A DNA stretch of 7,781 bases from an uncultured Chloroflexota bacterium (GTDB lineage: Bacteria > Chloroflexota > Dehalococcoidia > UBA2247 > RBG-13-53-26). Numbering within the stretch: the first letter of the stretch is position 1; each line of letters starts with the position of its first letter. Under the pieces are notes generated by a model, which saw only the letters and a list, made by a program, of their open reading frames with translations, was not told the origin of the DNA and did not search any database. Positions 1-6,167 of this stretch are shown in pieces. The DNA is taken from assembly GCA_937860285.1 (NCBI GenBank), contig CALMBS010000189.1, positions 1 to 7,781 of the forward strand, written 5' to 3'. A program made the translations under genes and the position numbers.

Positions 1-159
1 CCGGGCTCGGCCGGCCTGGCCGGGGGCTACTCCCACAACTACCCGCTGGGCCGGTTCCCCGACTCGGACGAGGTGGCCGAGACCATCTGCTTCCTGGCCT
101 CTGACCGCGCCGGCATGATCACCGGGCAGTCGCTCTCCGTGAACAGCGGGAGGATGTAG
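1..159 (+). CDS. Short-chain dehydrogenase/reductase (SDR), C-terminal fragment
   Basis: This is the 3' end of a gene that begins upstream of the window. Frame 1 is open from base 1 to the TAG at 157-159 and gives 52 residues. The visible part has the typical ending of a classical SDR. PLGRFPDSDEVAETICFLAS matches the usual P-x-G-R-x-x-x-x-x-E-V-A segment and the following helix (F-L-A-S-D). ITGQSLSVNSGRM corresponds to the family's last beta strand and C-terminal tail (ITGQ-x-L-x-V-x-G-G). Classical SDRs are about 250 residues, so roughly four fifths are missing, including the Rossmann glycine motif and the Tyr/Lys catalytic pair. Substrate and cofactor cannot be read from what remains. The MFS transporter starts 8 bp downstream, so an operon pairing an oxidoreductase with uptake or export of a small acid is plausible, but this is inference. 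Confidence 0.85.
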   Translation, partial: PGSAGLAGGYSHNYPLGRFPDSDEVAETICFLASDRAGMITGQSLSVNSGRM

Positions 160-167
160 CAGGTCTC

Positions 168-1406
168 TTGAACGCCGAAGAAGAGAAGAAGCCCGGGTTC
201 TTCTACGGCTGGGTGGTGGTCTTCGCCTGCTTCCTGGCGACCCTCACCCTCGGCGAGACCTTCTGGTGCTTCAACGTCTTCTTCCGCCCGCTGGAGGACG
301 AGTTCGGCTGGAGCCGGGCCGTCACCGGGTCCGCCTACACCTGCTTCCTCATCGGGCACGCCATCTCCCTGATCATCGGCGGCCGGCTGGGCGACCGCTT
401 CAGCCCCCGCCCCATCCTGCTGGGCACCGCCATCGTCTCCGGGACCGCCATCGCCCTCGCCAGCCGGACGGACAGCGTCAACGACCTGCGGCTCTACCTG
501 TTCATCGCCGGGCTGGGCGCGGGGCCCATGTGGTCCGTCTCCACCAGCACCATCGTCCGCTGGTTTGCCGGCCGCAAGAGGGCCGACCTGGCCCTGGCCA
601 TCACCACCACCGGGGTGGGCGCCGGCGCCATCATCTTCGCCCCGATGATCAACTACTTCATCGACGCCTACGGGTGGAGGGACGCCTTCCTCTACGTGGG
701 CATCATCATGGGCATCATCGTCCTGGCCTCCGCCGTCCTGGTCCGCCGGGCGCCCCAGGCGGAAGGTCCGCCGGCGGGCGCCGGGGCCGGCCGCTCCGCG
801 CCGGCGCGCCTCGGGCTGCCGGCGCGCGCCGTCATCGCCCCCTTCGTCACCGTCACCATCATCATCACGGTGGCCATCTTCTCCTTCCAGGCGGTGAACT
901 CCCACCTGGCCATCCGCGCCACGGACGCGGGGATATCGGACGCCACCGCCGCCTTCGCCGTGGGCCTCATGGGCGGGTGCTCCATCCCCGGCCGGCTCCT
1001 CTCGGGCCTGGTCTCCAACATCGTCGGGTGGCGCCGCACCCTGGCCCTGGCCGTGCTGGGCATGGCCCTCTCGGTGCCCTGGCTGATCTTCCTGGACGGG
1101 GCCTGGATGCTCTACGCCTTCGTCATCAGCTACGGCATCTGCCACGGCCTCCGGGTGCCGGCCCAGATCGGCACCCTGGCCCAGTCGTTCGGGCTGGCCA
1201 CGCTGGGCCAGCTGGTGGGGATCAGCACGGCCATCGGGCAGCTCATCGGCGCCACGGCCCCGTCGGTCATGGGCTTCATCTTCGATCGCACGGACAGCTA
1301 CACCGCGGGCTTCTACATACTGATGGCCATCCTGGTGGTGACGGGCACCATCGCCTTCTTCATGAAGTCCCCCGCACCACGGGCCCCGCAGCCGGCGGGT
1401 GACTGA
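168..1406 (+). CDS. MFS transporter, OFA (oxalate/formate) / monocarboxylate-type
   Basis: A 412-residue inner-membrane transporter with the size and layout of a 12-helix major facilitator. The N-terminal signature FYGWVVVFACFLATLTLGE (residues 12-30), followed by F-x-x-P-L-x-x-x-F-G-W-S-R (38-50), is typical of the OFA and monocarboxylate-porter branch. The MFS loop 2-3 motif is clear at 71-81 (GGRLGDRFSPR), and its second-half counterpart is around 275-290 (GRLLSGLVSNIVGWRR). A Gly/Ala/Pro-rich cytoplasmic loop at about 195-220 separates the two six-helix halves. The proposed start is TTG at 168, with a modest AGG at 161-163. The only in-frame alternatives are GTG codons at residues 16-18 or Met121, and these would cut into or remove helix 1, so TTG is preferred. 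It lies 8 bp after the SDR stop and is probably cotranscribed with it. The family transports small carboxylates (oxalate, formate, lactate, pyruvate) by exchange or symport. The actual substrate is unknown. Confidence 0.9.
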   Translation: MNAEEEKKPGFFYGWVVVFACFLATLTLGETFWCFNVFFRPLEDEFGWSRAVTGSAYTCFLIGHAISLIIGGRLGDRFSPRPILLGTAIVSGTAIALASRTDSVNDLRLYLFIAGLGAGPMWSVSTSTIVRWFAGRKRADLALAITTTGVGAGAIIFAPMINYFIDAYGWRDAFLYVGIIMGIIVLASAVLVRRAPQAEGPPAGAGAGRSAPARLGLPARAVIAPFVTVTIIITVAIFSFQAVNSHLAIRATDAGISDATAAFAVGLMGGCSIPGRLLSGLVSNIVGWRRTLALAVLGMALSVPWLIFLDGAWMLYAFVISYGICHGLRVPAQIGTLAQSFGLATLGQLVGISTAIGQLIGATAPSVMGFIFDRTDSYTAGFYILMAILVVTGTIAFFMKSPAPRAPQPAGD

Positions 1407-1428
1407 CCTTCACGGGGAGTGATATAAT
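1399..1428 (+). promoter_or_regulatory. Extended -10 promoter for the RDD gene pair
   Basis: A perfect TATAAT at 1423-1428 is preceded by TGA at 1420-1422, making an extended -10 (TGn). A weak -35 GTGACT (1399-1404, 4 of 6 matches to TTGACA) sits 18 bp upstream. The -35 overlaps the last codons of the MFS gene. The predicted start of transcription is near 1435, leaving a leader of about 38 nt before the ATG at 1473. It is a striking AT-rich island in GC-rich DNA. This suggests the RDD pair is transcribed independently of the upstream SDR-MFS unit. Confidence 0.7.
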
Positions 1429-1472
1429 CCCTGAGACCGCCGTGCCCGGCGGGGAGAGGAGGCTACAGGGAC

Positions 1473-2114
1473 ATGTTCTGCCACAAGTGCGGTGCCCAGG
1501 TCGACGACCAGGCCGCCTTCTGCGACAAGTGCGGGGCGGCCCTCCAGAACACTCTCCCCAGAGTGACCGCGCCACCACCACCAGCCGCCCCGGGCTACGG
1601 CGCGCCCGCCCCGGGGGGCTACGCCCCGCCGGGGTACGCCGCGCCGGCCTATCCCGCGGCCGTCCAGTATGCCGGGTTCTGGAGGCGGTTCGCCGCCTCC
1701 ATTATCGACGGGCTGATCTTCGGGGCCCTGGCTACCGTCATCCAGTTCGGCCTCATCGCCGCGGGAGTCCTCGACCTGGACGCGGCCTCGGCGGACCTGG
1801 AGAGCGCCGAGTACGCAACCTACATGGCGGTGACCTGGGGCCTCAGCGGTGTCATGTTCCTGGCCCAGATCGCCTACTTCAGCCTCATGGAGAGCTCCTC
1901 CCGGCAGGCCACCCTGGGCAAGATGGTGCTGGGGATCGTGGTCACCGACTACGCTGGCGGGCGCATCTCGCTGGGCCGGGCCATCGGCCGGAACCTGGCC
2001 AAGATCGTCTCCAGTATCATCCTGTGCATCGGCTACCTCATGATCGCTTTCACGGAGAAGAAACAGGGCCTGCATGACATGATAGCCAGCACCCTGGTGG
2101 TGACCAAGGGTTGA
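1473..2114 (+). CDS. Zinc-ribbon RDD-domain membrane protein
   Basis: A 213-residue membrane protein. Residues 1-22 form a zinc ribbon with two CxxC knuckles (Cys3/Cys6 and Cys17/Cys20). A Pro/Gly/Ala/Tyr-rich flexible linker spans about 30-65. An RDD domain follows from about 67 to 211: F-W-R-R-F-A at 69-74 and Asp79 opening helix 1, then TLGKMVLG (147-154), RISLGRAIGRNLAKIV (164-179) and the closing KKQGLHDMIASTLVV (196-210). Three hydrophobic segments (about 77-99, 121-138, 178-195) fit the usual three-helix RDD fold. The ATG is preceded by GAGAGGAGG (1454-1462) with 10 nt spacing. The RDD family has no single established role, though some members are linked to ion homeostasis. A zinc-ribbon plus RDD architecture is common in Gram-positive-type genomes. 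The next gene is a paralog 37 bp downstream, presumably in the same transcript. Confidence 0.9.
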   Translation: MFCHKCGAQVDDQAAFCDKCGAALQNTLPRVTAPPPPAAPGYGAPAPGGYAPPGYAAPAYPAAVQYAGFWRRFAASIIDGLIFGALATVIQFGLIAAGVLDLDAASADLESAEYATYMAVTWGLSGVMFLAQIAYFSLMESSSRQATLGKMVLGIVVTDYAGGRISLGRAIGRNLAKIVSSIILCIGYLMIAFTEKKQGLHDMIASTLVVTKG

Positions 2115-2120
2115 CTAATT

Positions 2121-2147
2121 CCCCCTCCCGGAGAGAGAATAAGGGGG
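2121..2147 (+). promoter_or_regulatory. Possible hairpin masking the ribosome binding site of the second RDD gene
   Basis: In the 37-bp gap between the two RDD genes, CCCCCT (2121-2126) is exactly complementary to AGGGGG (2142-2147). The latter is the core of the Shine-Dalgarno for the ATG at 2152, with only 4 nt spacing. A 6-bp G:C-rich stem with a 15-nt purine-rich loop would hide the ribosome binding site. The sequence pairing is directly visible. A regulatory role (lower translation of the second gene, or release when ribosomes reach the end of the first) is inference. Confidence 0.35.
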
Positions 2148-2151
2148 CATT

Positions 2152-2676
2152 ATGTTATGTGACGAGAGCCGGGCCGAGCTGAGCGACCAGGTTGCCAGGG
2201 GCGAGGCGGCCGCCGGGGAAAAGGCCGCAGCGGCCGTCGTCGAGTACGCCGCGCCCTGGCGGCGGCTGGCCGCGGGCGCGGTGGACGCCCTGCTGGTGCC
2301 CATCGCGTACTACCTGGTGTCCTTCTTCGCCGGGTTCGTCTTCAGCGCCTCCAGCAACGGCGAGGAGCTGTCAGGCAATGCGGCCAGCCTGACCAGGTAC
2401 GGCGCCTGGATCGCCGCCGCCGTGGTGTGGTGGGTCTACTGCGTCCTCATGGAGCGGTCCGCCAACCAGGGGACCCTGGGGAAGATGCTCCTGGGCGTAG
2501 CGGTGACCGACGCCGGCGGCCAGCGCATCTCGCTGGGGCGGGCCGTAGGCCGGAACCTGGCCAAGATCGTCTCCGGCGCCCTGCTGCCGATCAACTGGAT
2601 CATGGTGGCCTTCACCGGGAAGAAACGCGGCCTGCACGACGTCATCGCCGGCAGCATGGTGGTGGAGAAGAAGTAG
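2152..2676 (+). CDS. RDD-domain membrane protein with degenerate zinc ribbon (paralog of the preceding gene)
   Basis: A 174-residue protein that is a tandem paralog of the RDD protein just upstream. The RDD domain spans about 32-172: P-W-R-R-L-A (35-40), Asp45, TLGKMLLG (108-115), RISLGRAVGRNLAKIV (125-140) and KKRGLHDVIAGSMVV (157-171). Hydrophobic segments lie at about 43-65, 84-100 and 138-153. The first 20 residues align without gaps to the zinc ribbon of its neighbour: Met1, Cys3, Ala8, Asp12, Gln13 and Ala15 are shared, but Cys6, Cys17 and Cys20 have become Ser, Gly and Ala. Zinc binding must therefore be lost. The long Pro-rich linker is replaced by a short Ala/Glu-rich one. The start at ATG 2152 is supported by AAGGGGG (2141-2147). 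The next ATG (2157) is out of frame and is followed at once by TGA. The function is unknown beyond the RDD family. Confidence 0.88.
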   Translation: MLCDESRAELSDQVARGEAAAGEKAAAAVVEYAAPWRRLAAGAVDALLVPIAYYLVSFFAGFVFSASSNGEELSGNAASLTRYGAWIAAAVVWWVYCVLMERSANQGTLGKMLLGVAVTDAGGQRISLGRAVGRNLAKIVSGALLPINWIMVAFTGKKRGLHDVIAGSMVVEKK

Positions 2677-2684
2677 CCGGCTGC

Positions 2685-3713
2685 CTACGGCGGCGGAGGC
2701 GCGGGGTCCGTCTTCCGGTTGCGCCGCCACTGGACGTACTTGCACATTCCCTCTTCGAGTGACACCCGGGGCTCCCACCCCAGCTCCGTCCTGGCCTTGG
2801 CGCCGTCCAGATTGCCGTCCTTCGCCAGCTGCAGCATGATGTTCCGGTTGAGGAAGGGAGTGCCCTTGGTCCGCATCAGTTTGGCCACATTCTCGATGAG
2901 GATGGCGCCCGCCAGGCACAGGGTGAAGGGCACGGTGACCAGGACCTTGGGGCCGCCCTGGGCCTTCATCATGGCCCGGGTCAGGTCTTTCATTTTGGCG
3001 TTCCTGGGCCCGGCCACGTTGTACACCTGCCCGATGGCCTTGTCGGAGGTGGCGGCCAGGATGGCCAGCTCCGCCACGTCGCTGGTGTATATGACCGCGA
3101 AGTTGGGGTTGGCCTTGCCCGGCCAGACCACCAGGGGGATCAGGGTCTGGATGTAGAGGCGGTCGCCGGTCAGGCGGTCCCGGGGCCCGAAGGCGATCCC
3201 GATGCGGATCATGGACACGGTGATCTTGCCCGCCTTGTGGTACTCCCAGCAGGCCTCGTCCGCCAGGCGCTTGGCGTAGTCATAGTAGGATGCCGGGGTC
3301 TTCTGCGCCGTGCAGGGGGTAGTTTCGTCGACCAGGGCTTCGCCCTTCTGGCAGGCGTCGCCGTAGGTGGTGACCGAGCTCACCTGGAGGAACCGCTTCG
3401 CGCCGGCCTCGCTGGCGGCCTTGAGCATGTTCCTGGTGCCCTCGACGGTGACGGCCTCAAACTGGGACCAGGGCCCCCAGCCGGGAGTGACCTGGGCCGC
3501 GCAATGGAAGACGATGTCCACGCCCCGGGCCGCCGGCACCAGGGTCTCATACCGGGTGACGTCGCCGAAGACGATCTCCGCCTTCGTGGTCTTCAGGTAG
3601 CTCAGATCGGACGTCTGGCGCGCCATGGCGCGGACGTCGTAGCCCTTCGACAGGAGACGCTCGACAAGGCCGGTGCCAACGCACCCGGTGGCCCCGGTGA
3701 CCAGGACTTTCAT
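2685..3713 (-). CDS. NAD-dependent epimerase/dehydratase (extended SDR, 3-beta-HSD-like)
   Basis: A 342-residue soluble Rossmann-fold oxidoreductase. The nucleotide-binding motif TGATGCVG (6-13) directly follows the first beta strand MKVLV. Asp51-Val52 (G-D-V-T) sits at the usual adenine-contact position and H-C-A-A (70-73) closes the cofactor cradle. The catalytic set is Ser112/Ser113-Val-Thr-Thr-Tyr, then Tyr144-x-x-x-Lys148. R-x-G-x-x-F-G-P-R-D (170-179) and Y-N-V-A-G-P (231-236) are typical of extended SDRs that act on sugar nucleotides, flavonoids or sterol-like alcohols. The C-terminal domain ends with E-L-G-W-E-P-R-V-S-L-E-E-G (310-322), as is usual in the family. I chose the start at 3713 (ATG, preceded by GGGGGG) over upstream codons to 3845, because the Rossmann strand normally begins within a few residues of Met1 and the longer version would read through the promoter. 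The substrate cannot be assigned. The gene converges on the second RDD gene with 8 bp between stops, and no terminator is evident there. Confidence 0.9.
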   Translation of the reverse strand: MKVLVTGATGCVGTGLVERLLSKGYDVRAMARQTSDLSYLKTTKAEIVFGDVTRYETLVPAARGVDIVFHCAAQVTPGWGPWSQFEAVTVEGTRNMLKAASEAGAKRFLQVSSVTTYGDACQKGEALVDETTPCTAQKTPASYYDYAKRLADEACWEYHKAGKITVSMIRIGIAFGPRDRLTGDRLYIQTLIPLVVWPGKANPNFAVIYTSDVAELAILAATSDKAIGQVYNVAGPRNAKMKDLTRAMMKAQGGPKVLVTVPFTLCLAGAILIENVAKLMRTKGTPFLNRNIMLQLAKDGNLDGAKARTELGWEPRVSLEEGMCKYVQWRRNRKTDPAPPPP

Positions 3714-3744
3714 GGCAGACCCCCCAACCCCGATTATGTTAAAG

Positions 3745-3773
3745 ATGATAGCCGCGCGCTTCTTGACCGTCAA
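3745..3773 (-). promoter_or_regulatory. Sigma-70-type promoter for the epimerase gene
   Basis: Read on the minus strand, TTGACG (3773-3768, 5 of 6 matches) is followed by exactly 17 bp and then TATCAT (3750-3745, 5 of 6 matches). Transcription would begin near 3738, giving a leader of about 25 nt before the ATG at 3713. Spacing and both boxes are close to consensus. Confidence 0.7.
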
Positions 3774-3800
3774 GGCGGGGCAGGGCCGGCCCTCAAGAAG
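3759..3800. promoter_or_regulatory. Candidate operator: inverted TCAAG half-sites between divergent promoters
   Basis: The 13-bp dyad CTTGACcGTCAAG (3762-3774) lies exactly on the -35 box of the minus-strand promoter. The sequence CTTCTTGA (3759-3766) is repeated as its perfect inverse TCAAGAAG (3793-3800) 26 bp away. Together they form three TCAAG half-sites between the divergent promoters of the epimerase and the NfeD-flotillin operon. The symmetry is directly visible. Binding of a dimeric repressor that coordinates both units is inference, and part of the dyad simply overlaps a consensus -35. Confidence 0.35.
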
Positions 3801-3828
3801 GCGTATAGGATGCATTCCGCGGGCGGGA

Positions 3829-3837
3829 TGGTATAAT
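3829..3837 (+). promoter_or_regulatory. Extended -10 promoter for the NfeD-flotillin operon
   Basis: TGG (3829-3831) directly precedes a perfect TATAAT (3832-3837). No convincing -35 is present at 16-18 bp, so this looks like an extended -10 promoter of the same TGnTATAAT form as the one before the RDD genes. Transcription from about 3844 would give a leader of about 80 nt before the ATG at 3926. I see no riboswitch fold or leader peptide in it. Confidence 0.6.
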
Positions 3838-3925
3838 GGTCGCAACCTGGAACAGGCCTGCGCCGCCGTCTACGTGATGCTCTATCCGAAGCAGTGCTCC
3901 CGGGGCGGATAAGAAGGAGAAGAGA

Positions 3926-4483
3926 ATGGCCATACTGTACTTCGCCATCGGCATGATCGGCCTGGTCCTGGCCCTGATCAGCTTCATCTTCGGGGAGTTC
4001 TTCCACTCGGACCACGTTGACGGAGTGGGGGACTGGCTGGGGGACCATCTGCCCTTCTTCGACGCCGATCACCAGATCGAGTTCTCCCGTGTCCTGAACA
4101 CGGGGGCGTTCCTGGGGGCCCTGTCCGGCTTCGGCTTCGTGGCCGCCTTCGTCATGGCCCAGTTCGACCGCTCCGCCCTGGAGTCCGCCGGCTGGGGGGC
4201 CCTGGGAGGGCTGGCCCTCGGCGGGATGGTCGGCACCTCCTGGTACTTCCTGCGCAAGTCCGAGGGGACCGCGGGGTACGACGTTAACGAGCTGGCGGGC
4301 ATGGAGGGCGTGGTCGAGGAGAGGATATTCCGCAACAGCCTGGGAAAGGTGAAGTGCACCGTCAAGGGCACCCCGGTGTGGTACGCCGCCCGGTCCGTTG
4401 ACGGGGCCGAGGTGGAGAAAGGGACGCCGGTCCTGGTGGAGAAGGTGGTGGGCAACACCCTGTACGTGGTGACCCGGAAGTAA
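3926..4483 (+). CDS. NfeD-like / YuaF-type membrane protein with C-terminal OB fold
   Basis: A 185-residue membrane protein. Predicted helices lie at about 3-23, 59-80 and 88-108, and an acidic/His-rich extramembrane stretch spans 24-52 (HSDHVDG, DHLPFFDADH). The C-terminal soluble segment (about 120-185) reads L-A-G-M-E-G-V-V...KVKCTVKGTPVWYAARSVDG...V-E-K-V-V-G-N-T-L-Y-V. This is the small beta-barrel (OB-fold) of the NfeD/YuaF/YqiJ family. In this family the membrane part anchors the protein next to a flotillin or stomatin partner, and here a flotillin follows 28 bp downstream, supporting the call. Length (YuaF is about 170-180 residues) and gene order match the Bacillus yuaF-floT arrangement. 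The start is secure: AAGGAG at 3914-3919, 6 nt before ATG. The exact molecular role of NfeD proteins with flotillins is still debated. They are linked to membrane microdomains and stress tolerance. Confidence 0.85.
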   Translation: MAILYFAIGMIGLVLALISFIFGEFFHSDHVDGVGDWLGDHLPFFDADHQIEFSRVLNTGAFLGALSGFGFVAAFVMAQFDRSALESAGWGALGGLALGGMVGTSWYFLRKSEGTAGYDVNELAGMEGVVEERIFRNSLGKVKCTVKGTPVWYAARSVDGAEVEKGTPVLVEKVVGNTLYVVTRK

Positions 4484-4511
4484 GAGTCCGCAGAGAAAGG
4501 AAAGCAGAAGA

Positions 4512-6083
4512 ATGACCGCTCTCATTGTCGTTGGTTCCGTTGTCGGCGTGGTCCTGGTGGTCTTCATCCTGGGCGCGGTGGGCGCCAGCCGGTACAAGAA
4601 GGCCGGGCCGCACCAGGCCTTCATCACTACCGGGCGGGGAGGGCAACGGGTGGTCATCGGCGGCGGCATGTTCGTCTGGCCGGTGGTCCAGAGCCTCTAC
4701 GTCATGGACCTGCAGGCCCAGAAGGTCCCGGTCCACCGGGAGGGCATCTACTCCAAGAACAACGTCCCCATCACCATCGACGTCACCCTGGTCTACAAGG
4801 TGAAGGGCGATGAGGGGTCGGTCAAGCTGGCCGCCCAGGCCCTGCAGGAGATGCAGCAGGAGTTCCACAAGGGGGGGAAGGCCCTCACCAGCGAGATCTC
4901 CGAGATCGTGCAGAGCGTGGCGGAGGGCGCCCTTAGGGACATCGTGGGCAAGATGACCCCCGAGGAGATCAACGCCGACCGCGAGTCTTTCCAGAACAAG
5001 GTGCTGGACACGGCCGCCGGGCATTTCGAGAAGATCGGCATCGACCTGGTCAGCTTTGTGGTCAACCACATCAGCGACGACAAGGAGTACTTCGTGTCCC
5101 TGGGCGCCCCGGCCATCGCCGAGGCCAAGAGGGTGGCCCGCGAGCAGGTGGCCACCAAGAACAAGGCGGCCACGGTGGTGGAGGCGGAGCAGGCCCGCGA
5201 CGCCGGCATCCGCCAGGCCGAGACCAAGGCCGAGGTGTTCAACGCCGAGATGGAGCGGGACGTCAAGAAGGCCGGGTTCGACGCCATGGTGGCCGTGGAG
5301 AGGGCCAAGGCCGACCAGGCCGGCCCGCAGGCCTCGGCCCAGGCACAGCAGCAGGTGGTGGAGCAGGAGACCACGCTGGCCGAGAAGCGGGCCCAGAAGA
5401 GGGAGAAGGAGCTGGTGGCCGAGGTCCTGAAGCCCGCCGAGGCGGAGAGGCAGAAGAAGGTCATCGACGCCGAGGGCATGAAGGCCGCGGCCATCGTGGA
5501 GGCGGAAGGCGACAAGCAGTCCAGGGTGCTGATCGCCGACGGCACAAAGCAGGCCACGGTGCTGGCCGGAGAGGGTGAGGGCGCCGCCGCCAGGGCCCGC
5601 AAGACCGGCGACGCCGACGGCACCAAGGCCGTGCTCTTTGCGGAGGCCGACGGCACCCGGGCCAAGCTCCTGGCCGAGGCCGACGGCACCAAGGCCAAGC
5701 TCCTGGCGGAAGCCGAGGGCCTGCAGGCGAAGGCCGACGCCATGAAGAAGTTCGACGAGACCACCATCCAGCTGGAGGCCTACAAGTCCCTGATCTCCGT
5801 CCTCCCCGCCATGGTGGAGGCGGCGGCCAAGCCCATCGCCGGCATCCAGGACGTGAAGGTGGTCCACTTCACCGGGGGCCCGGGCGGCAAGGACGGCGGC
5901 AGCCCGGTGTCCAAGTTCCTGGACATCCCGCCCGAGGTCCTGGCCACCACCGACGAGTCCCTCCGGGCTACCGTGGGCGTGGGGCTGAAGGAGATCCTGG
6001 GGGCCATCACCGGGGACACGGCCGGCGCCATCAGGAAGCTCCTGCCCAGGGTGGAGGACGAGAAGCCGGAGAAGAAGAAGTAG
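4512..6083 (+). CDS. floT: Flotillin-like SPFH-domain membrane scaffold protein
   Basis: A 523-residue protein, close to the length of bacterial FloT (about 510). An N-terminal membrane anchor (3-24) is followed by the basic S-R-Y-K-K. The SPFH/PHB domain runs from about 27 to 200, with KVPVHREGIYSKNNVPITID at 71-90 and ITSEI-like LTSEISEIVQSV at 125-136. A long Ala/Glu/Lys-rich coiled coil follows (about 200-415). The C-terminal oligomerisation region includes Y-K-S-L-I-S-V-L-P-A-M-V-E (424-436), and the tail is Lys/Glu-rich. The coil contains tandem 11-residue repeats (see separate entry). Flotillins form large multimers on the inner leaflet and organise protein complexes in membrane microdomains. 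The upstream NfeD-like gene, 28 bp away, is the usual partner. SD AAGGA (4497-4501) lies 10 nt before ATG. The symbol floT is by family resemblance and gene order, and YqiK would be an equally valid label. Confidence 0.9.
   Translation: MTALIVVGSVVGVVLVVFILGAVGASRYKKAGPHQAFITTGRGGQRVVIGGGMFVWPVVQSLYVMDLQAQKVPVHREGIYSKNNVPITIDVTLVYKVKGDEGSVKLAAQALQEMQQEFHKGGKALTSEISEIVQSVAEGALRDIVGKMTPEEINADRESFQNKVLDTAAGHFEKIGIDLVSFVVNHISDDKEYFVSLGAPAIAEAKRVAREQVATKNKAATVVEAEQARDAGIRQAETKAEVFNAEMERDVKKAGFDAMVAVERAKADQAGPQASAQAQQQVVEQETTLAEKRAQKREKELVAEVLKPAEAERQKKVIDAEGMKAAAIVEAEGDKQSRVLIADGTKQATVLAGEGEGAAARARKTGDADGTKAVLFAEADGTRAKLLAEADGTKAKLLAEAEGLQAKADAMKKFDETTIQLEAYKSLISVLPAMVEAAAKPIAGIQDVKVVHFTGGPGGKDGGSPVSKFLDIPPEVLATTDESLRATVGVGLKEILGAITGDTAGAIRKLLPRVEDEKPEKKK
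5613..5744 (+). repeat. 33-bp tandem repeats (11-residue units) in the flotillin coiled coil
   Basis: Three consecutive 33-bp units (5613-5645, 5646-5678, 5679-5711) encode ADGTKAVLFAE, ADGTRAKLLAE and ADGTKAKLLAE. A decayed fourth (5712-5744) encodes AEGLQAKADAM. By hand count, units 2 and 3 match at 29 of 33 bases and units 1 and 3 at 28 of 33. The same 11-residue register extends upstream in more diverged form (residues 320-363: AEGMKAAAIVE, AEGDKQSRVLI, ADGTKQATVLA). Hendecads of this type suit a right-handed or straight coiled coil and are known in SPFH-family proteins. Confidence 0.8.
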
Positions 6084-6089
6084 CCCGCC

Positions 6090-6105
6090 GCGGGGCCAGA
6101 CCCGC
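6090..6105 (+). terminator. Weak GC hairpin after the flotillin gene
   Basis: GCGGG (6090-6094) and CCCGC (6101-6105) can pair around a 6-nt loop just after the flotillin stop. No T-run follows, so this is at best a weak pause or a Rho-assisted end. It is listed because it is the only structure in the 94-bp gap besides the promoter. Confidence 0.2.
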
Positions 6106-6120
6106 AGCCGATGCTCCAGC

Positions 6121-6157
6121 TTGACAGTCCTGTCCCTGCGTGCAAAATAGGGATAAT
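6121..6157 (+). promoter_or_regulatory. Probable promoter for the lipoprotein gene
   Basis: A perfect -35 TTGACA lies at 6121-6126. The best -10, GATAAT (6152-6157, 5 of 6), is 25 bp away, which is too far for sigma-70. At the ideal 17-bp spacing the sequence is TGC followed by AAAATA (6144-6149), a poor -10 with an extended TG. Alternatively GATAAT works with a degenerate CTGTCC -35 at 6130-6135. The AT-rich island makes a promoter likely, but the exact pairing of boxes is undecided. Confidence 0.5.
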
Positions 6158-6167
6158 AGGGGGATGC

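Noticed and set aside
39..1145. 368-residue minus-strand open frame opposite the SDR/MFS genes
   Set aside because: Low-complexity Gly/Asp/Pro/Arg composition from antisense of high-GC codons, with no domain. The plus-strand MFS is clearly the real gene.
2677..2720. Terminator between the converging RDD and epimerase genes
   Set aside because: Only a 4-bp GCCG/CGGC pairing and no T-run on either strand. Stops are 8 bp apart, so any terminator would have to lie inside the opposing gene.
3714..3845. Longer N-terminus for the epimerase (start at 3845)
   Set aside because: The extension would read through a good promoter and place 44 unrelated residues before the Rossmann strand. ATG 3713 gives the standard MKVLVTGATG start.
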